NCBI GenBank assembly: GCA_035628135.1
Contig: DASPKM010000013.1
Location: 310,001-374,000, forward strand
DNA: 64,000 nt
Origin: DASPKM01 sp035628135
GTDB taxonomy: Bacteria > Bacteroidota > Bacteroidia > Chitinophagales > Chitinophagaceae
Reading direction: 5' to 3'
The position numbers and the translations under genes are program-made. Shown here one piece after another: positions 61,001 to 64,000 of the stretch (its first letter is position 1; every line of letters starts with the position of its first letter). A model generated the notes under the pieces. The model saw only the letters and a program-made list of their open reading frames with translations. It made no database searches and was not told the DNA's origin.

Positions 61001-61558
61001 GTTCAGCAGGTTCACCTGGTCGATAGCTCTTTCTAGTCCCGCGATCTCTTTTCCCTGGTTTTTTGCCATGCCATACAGGTATGCATCAACGATAGTGGGC
61101 ATGTCGTCCGGCTTGCGCTCAGGCTTGGCCAGGTGCTGGCGCAGCATATAGGTTTCCTTTACCGTAAGCTTGTCTGCATCGATGCCCAATTCTTTGCGGA
61201 GCTTTACGTTCAACGCATCGAATTCATCTTTCTTCAGGTATTTTTTCAAGTATTCGTTGGTGGCTGATTTGTTGATGTTTTGCATGATGGCCATTACCAC
61301 GCTGTCAGGATGGATCTCCATCGCAAAACCATCGGCGGATTGTATGAAGCGGTACAGGGAATCGCTAAAATTGAACACGCGTTTATCCTGCACGTGAATG
61401 GTGCCGTACAGGTATGAAGGCTTGGCCAGGTTGCTGCCGCTTATCTTCCACAGCAGGGTATTCTCCAGCGACTTTTTCTGGCCTTGCGCACACAGCGATG
61501 CCACTGCGAAAAGCAGCAGCAGGGCTAGTTTTTCCGGTATGGCATACAGCTTCTTCAT
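58046..61558 (-). CDS. Giant TraB/GumN-domain protein
   Basis: A 1170-aa exported protein. Residues about 30-290 form a TraB/GumN domain with its GxxH motifs GTIH (52-55) and GTAH (265-268) and the conserved acidic ME (about 81-82). The remaining 870 residues match no domain I recognise: they include mixed alpha/beta repeats (300-760) and an alpha-helical part with HEAT-like periodicity (about 790-1050). TraB/GumN domains resemble Tiki-type metalloproteases. The ATG at 61558 was chosen because MKKLYAIPEKLALLLLF starts a signal peptide; in-frame starts at 61573 and 61579 are also possible. Confidence 0.8.
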   Translation of the reverse strand: MKKLYAIPEKLALLLLFAVASLCAQGQKKSLENTLLWKISGSNLAKPSYLYGTIHVQDKRVFNFSDSLYRFIQSADGFAMEIHPDSVVMAIMQNINKSATNEYLKKYLKKDEFDALNVKLRKELGIDADKLTVKETYMLRQHLAKPERKPDDMPTIVDAYLYGMAKNQGKEIAGLERAIDQVNLLNDMRVEDFNPSRILKSLKKEQTLIEKIIQLYIREDLKGIGELMSMLPDQTEDRLLSLRNELMATKMDSMMREKSYVVAVGTAHLPGEKGIIELLRQKGYTVEPVFTTSRTHANNYSIKAQQLQQWVEVKEPTLGYSARMPGKPSPMDMLNGVMKMNMYIDMTSMKQYYTAFVLPAITITNSNADSVLQQLYKNMVSASMGEAISDKRFTRNGFEAIDMLYKIPAENIHARVQSFAFGKRVYLIGMGARNKDDLYGKEATDYFEAFIIEKMPEQQWQRHTFNDHFFSVIMPETPKGVDVETPDSSIVAVQFNSLDNSKGNFYGVMAVKTAPGFVIPDDSAYFVSAIERLNATMDLSNLRLRDTTFQGFFAKWIVADLKDNTMLKCLSIIRGNRVYSLMVTGNQEDSASADIANFYNSFAFLDYPAPVWKQEQFEEHGFAAPVPGSFSRTDFLDFDSSTAIGSRDYLWVAFDAPTVTSFTVTRRALSKYLWAKHDSVILKKYMNELVERNEMLGPYQFIRNGNSNGVEFTVSSKTSGHVQRFRVLLNGKFVYMLQANAPEKYWKQYEFQRFHTGFRFLKEEKTDFIYSNSLDKLVKDLASTDSATYAQAFEAIESVVYEPADIPAMLRAAVGSYPLDTLRYRGVNDAFLRSVRALKHDDFEKLILEHYRSLNPGQEKFKYSTLTILSQRHTEKSYRMLAELLNERLPTHGNDVSMFVYGFTDSLELTKRLYPQLWKLSADTLLGTPLFLVHERMLDSSLLSVDELKAHEAIILQAGRNELAKILKHKEEYYYATGTSDLIESLGKLKSNASIGLLREFLKTKYTNLQFDAVLELLKLKQPVEAAILSAIAADKYYRVSLYEELKKLKMERAFPSKYLSQRAFAESYLVNNLEYDPDKMEYVGERTAFYKGKRCKFYLFKATLEYNNEKTSYLCVSGPFSLDAEELTITENNNISGMYEENEFKTSEIDKHFKAYLEDWESYDTMEYD

Positions 61559-61657
61559 TGCAGGTGTAAGCATGGTCATAGGGGTCTTTTTCTGATTGGG
61601 CGTGAAATATCTAACTTTAAACGGGAAGTAACACATTTCCCCTCATAAATTTTTCGT

Positions 61658-62191
61658 ATGCCAGTTGTTTTACCAGTCAATAACATTTATCCCAGTTTCG
61701 GCAACAATTGCTATATAGCGCCCAATGCTACCATCGTGGGCGATGTGGTCATGGGCGATGACTGCAGCGTATGGTTCAATGCCGTAATACGGGGGGATGT
61801 GAACTACATTCGCATAGGCAATAAAGTGAACATCCAGGACGGGGCGGTAATACATTGCACGTTCAAAAGAAGCCATACTACCATTGGCAACAATGTGTCC
61901 ATCGGCCACAATGCCATTGTGCATGGCTGTACCGTGCACGACGACGTGCTGATAGGCATGGGCGCCATTGTAATGGACCAGGCGGTGGTGGAAAGCAATA
62001 CCATCATTGCCGCGGGGGCGGTGGTACTGGAAGGCACACGGTGCGAAGCGGGCAGCATTTATGCGGGCGTGCCGGCAAAGAAGGTAAAGGATATTTCGGG
62101 CGAACTTATCAGCGGCGAGATCAACCGCATTGCCAATAACTATGTCCGGTATGCGAGCTGGTTCAAGGAAGGTGAAGCGGCCAACCAGTAA
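61658..62191 (+). CDS. Gamma-class carbonic anhydrase-like protein
   Basis: A 177-aa left-handed beta-helix protein with hexapeptide repeats. The zinc ligands of the gamma carbonic anhydrase family are visible as H66 (DGAVIHCT), H84 and H89 (SIGHNAIVHG). Activity is often low or undetected in this wide family (PaaY/YrdA group), so catalysis is not certain. It is divergent from the TraB gene. Confidence 0.9.
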   Translation: MPVVLPVNNIYPSFGNNCYIAPNATIVGDVVMGDDCSVWFNAVIRGDVNYIRIGNKVNIQDGAVIHCTFKRSHTTIGNNVSIGHNAIVHGCTVHDDVLIGMGAIVMDQAVVESNTIIAAGAVVLEGTRCEAGSIYAGVPAKKVKDISGELISGEINRIANNYVRYASWFKEGEAANQ

Positions 62192-62362
62192 GGCTTTGAC
62201 ATTGAACGCCTTGCAATTTGCGCTAAGTGTTTTCCATAAAATAGATTTACGGCCTTCCTTGCATACACGGCATAATATTTTTAGTTTTAGTAGCGTTAGA
62301 TGAGCGAAAAGGTCTACCCATGAAACCGAAGGTTTCCATGAGTCCTTGAAAAAACTGACCTC

Positions 62363-62551
62363 ATGAAATCGATGCGCCATATAGTGATTGTTTTAGCCTG
62401 CCTCCTGGTGTTGACTACCGGTTCTTCCTGTACTTTTTTCCGGAATTTGTTTGGTCCTAAGCATGGATGTCCCAGCAACGGCAAGAACGTGGGAGCAGAA
62501 CGCATTTTGAGTGGCGAGAAGGTTCCTAAGGCCAAGAAGTTCAAAAGCTGA
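62363..62551 (+). CDS. Small lipoprotein
   Basis: A 62-aa peptide with a signal sequence and lipobox (TTGSSC), then FFRNLFGPKHGCPSNG and a lysine-rich end. Similar short lipoproteins are common in the family, but no function is known. The start could be the second ATG (62372). The upstream 170-bp gap holds an imperfect hairpin (ATGAAACC-GAA-GGTTTCCAT). Confidence 0.6.
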   Translation: MKSMRHIVIVLACLLVLTTGSSCTFFRNLFGPKHGCPSNGKNVGAERILSGEKVPKAKKFKS

Positions 62552-62597
62552 CGTAAATCATTGACCGTACCATATTGTTAACCCAAATCCCTTCACT

Positions 62598-62930
62598 ATG
62601 AGCCTGACTTTACGTACCGACTTTGGCTGCACCGAAGCTATAATAGACGACGACTGCGGGTTGAAAAGGTTTTATGAAGTAGCCAATATTTTATCCGACG
62701 ATCTCGACATTAAGTTCATAACAAAGATGGACGATTTCGACTCCCTGATGTGGGACTTCAACTACAAAGGACATACGCTTACACTTCACTACAACATTTA
62801 CACTGGCATTTCAATTTATCCCCGCAAGTTCCGCGAAGCGGTGAAAAGGGATAATGAAGCCGTGGTGGAAGTGGCGAGGTTCCTGGAAAGCAAATTGATG
62901 ATCAATACAGCCAGGAAGTACATGTCGTAG
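62598..62930 (+). CDS. Small conserved cytoplasmic protein
   Basis: A 110-aa soluble protein with a mixed alpha/beta pattern (DIKFITKMDDFDSLMWDFNYKG and LTLHYNIYTGISIYP). It could belong to a small DUF family, but I cannot place it. It lies 46 bp after the small lipoprotein gene on the same strand. Its codon use and composition are like those of its neighbours. Confidence 0.68.
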   Translation: MSLTLRTDFGCTEAIIDDDCGLKRFYEVANILSDDLDIKFITKMDDFDSLMWDFNYKGHTLTLHYNIYTGISIYPRKFREAVKRDNEAVVEVARFLESKLMINTARKYMS

Positions 62931-62958
62931 CGAGGCAGTAAGTGGTAAATAACGAATT

Positions 62959-63014
62959 GTGAGTAGTGAGTAGTAAGTTGGGAATGTTCTCCCAACTCAC
63001 CACTCACCACTCAC
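62959..63014. repeat. GTGAGTAGTGAG tandem-unit hairpin
   Basis: A 25-nt left arm (62959-62983, units GTGAGTAGTGAGTAGT, then AAGTTGGGA) pairs with a 25-nt right arm (62990-63014) with three A-C mismatches and a 6-nt loop. The right end is 2 nt from the rsgA stop codon. Confidence 0.85.
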
Positions 63015-63016
63015 AC

Positions 63017-63949
63017 TTAATAAGGTTTCTCTTCTATCGAATCGAAAATATTGCAATAGCTGAAGTAACGCTCCGCATATATACGGCCTTCTTCCAGGGC
63101 CTTTTTTATTGCGCATCCCGGTTCTTCCAGGTGCAAACAATTATTGAACTGGCAGTCCTGCAGCAACTCCCGCATCTCGCGAAAATAATGCGATAGCTCC
63201 TGCCGGCTGATGTCTACCAATCCAAATTCGCGCATGCCCGGTGTGTCTATTATTTTTCCCCCGCCTTCAAATGGCAGGTCGAACATTTCTGCGAAGGTGG
63301 TGGTGTGAATTCCTTTGCCGCTCCATCCGCTCACGTGCTGTGTTTTCAGTTGCAACGCGGGCAATAAATAATTGATGAAGGATGACTTGCCAACGCCGCT
63401 GTGCCCGCTCAATAAGCTGATCTTGCCTTTTAGCAAGGCTTTTACTTCGTCAAGCCCCGTGTGGTCCTTTGTGCTGCACAATACTACCTTGTACCCTACA
63501 TCTTCATACATCTCTTTCCAGTTTGCAAATACCTGCAGTTCTTTCTTGCGGTAGATGTCGGATTTGTTGAACACTATGATAGCGGGAACATGGTAGGCTT
63601 CGCAAGCAATTAAGAAACGGTCGATGAAGCCCTGCGAAGTACGTGGCTCCTTCAAGGTGGCAATCAGCATGGATTGGTCAACATTGGCTGCCACGATATG
63701 ATGATGGTGCTTGCTGCGCGGCGATTGGCGGTTGATGTAATTCCTGCGCTCGTGCATGGCCGTTATAACGGCGGTATTGCTGCCCGGGCTCTCTGGTTCT
63801 ATTTCTACTTCATCCCCTACCGCAACAGGATTGGTAGAGGTGATCTCATCTATCTTGAACACACCTTTTATACGCGCATTGTACATATTGCCCGCATCAT
63901 CCCTGACCGAATACCAGCTGCCCGTTGATTTATAAATTACCCCTCGCAT
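63017..63949 (-). CDS. rsgA: Ribosome biogenesis GTPase RsgA
   Basis: A 310-aa circularly permuted GTPase that helps the late assembly of the 30S ribosomal subunit. It has an N-terminal OB-fold, then the permuted G motifs: NKSD (128-131), the P-loop GHSGVGKSS (182-190) and DTPGMREFG. The C-terminal zinc site is CQFNNCLHLEEPGC. A hairpin repeat abuts its stop. It is the last full gene of the window. Confidence 0.95.
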   Translation of the reverse strand: MRGVIYKSTGSWYSVRDDAGNMYNARIKGVFKIDEITSTNPVAVGDEVEIEPESPGSNTAVITAMHERRNYINRQSPRSKHHHHIVAANVDQSMLIATLKEPRTSQGFIDRFLIACEAYHVPAIIVFNKSDIYRKKELQVFANWKEMYEDVGYKVVLCSTKDHTGLDEVKALLKGKISLLSGHSGVGKSSFINYLLPALQLKTQHVSGWSGKGIHTTTFAEMFDLPFEGGGKIIDTPGMREFGLVDISRQELSHYFREMRELLQDCQFNNCLHLEEPGCAIKKALEEGRIYAERYFSYCNIFDSIEEKPY

Positions 63950-63965
63950 TAGTCAAGATTTAGAA

Positions 63966-64000
63966 GCACAGATTTCTTTTGATTTGAGGGTTACACAGGT
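63966..64000. repeat. CACAGATTT...TTACACAGG element at the window edge
   Basis: GCACAGATTTC followed by GGGTTACACAGGT repeats the two ends of the left arm at 6366-6400, with a different middle. It lies just upstream of the rsgA start and may continue past the window. Confidence 0.6.

Overview
The window looks like a chromosomal segment of a Bacteroidota bacterium, most likely family Chitinophagaceae. The signs are type IX secretion (T9SS) C-terminal sorting domains on three secreted proteins, a gldF gliding gene, a murF-alr fusion, DUF5686 and TolB-propeller outer-membrane proteins, many lipoproteins, an almost complete lack of Shine-Dalgarno sequences, and promoters with the Bacteroidota -7 element TAnnTTTG. 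No phage, insertion sequence, CRISPR array, rRNA or tRNA was seen. Most of the window is ordinary housekeeping sequence.

Layout. 1-8 kb: a truncated ARPP-1-type secreted protein, gltX, an aldo/keto reductase, a stand-alone B12-binding mutase domain next to an enoyl-CoA hydratase, a GH29 fucosidase and fumC. 8-15 kb: two T9SS-secreted proteins, a repeat-built lipoprotein and lspA. 15-20 kb: murF-alr, a TerC-type membrane protein, gldF, a small peptide gene and a possible small RNA. 20-26 kb: iscA/iscU/iscS, methylmalonyl-CoA epimerase, rnc, fabF, acpP and an acetyltransferase. 26-36 kb: mfd, a large T9SS beta-propeller protein, a flavin reductase and glyS. 36-43 kb: a BrkB-like protein, a MazG-like protein, dtd, arfB and a cluster of three MbnP-like lipoproteins around one MbnH-like di-heme enzyme. 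43-49 kb: a flippase, a metallo-hydrolase and a TolB-propeller/barrel protein. 49-55 kb: a probable regulon of membrane proteins, a B12 radical-SAM enzyme, an undecaprenol/diacylglycerol kinase homologue and creD, with a winged-helix regulator and two matching palindromic operators. 55-64 kb: a DUF5686 protein, a RidA homologue, a giant TraB-domain protein, a gamma carbonic anhydrase, small proteins and rsgA.

Four things stand out. (1) An mbnP-mbnH-mbnP-mbnP cluster predicts copper-binding lipoproteins modified by a di-heme enzyme; its two downstream MbnP paralogues are near-duplicates. (2) Intergenic imperfect hairpins built from short tandem units (for example RTCATTRRG) recur through the window, often abut stop codons and sometimes supply the last codons of the gene. 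(3) Two near-identical 17-bp palindromes precede the two transcription units beside the winged-helix regulator. (4) An isolated plus-strand promoter and terminator pair lies in a region where all neighbouring genes are on the minus strand, which suggests a small RNA. Several convergent gene pairs also have exactly zero bases between their stop codons.

Functions were assigned by reading motifs and remembered family features. No database search was possible.
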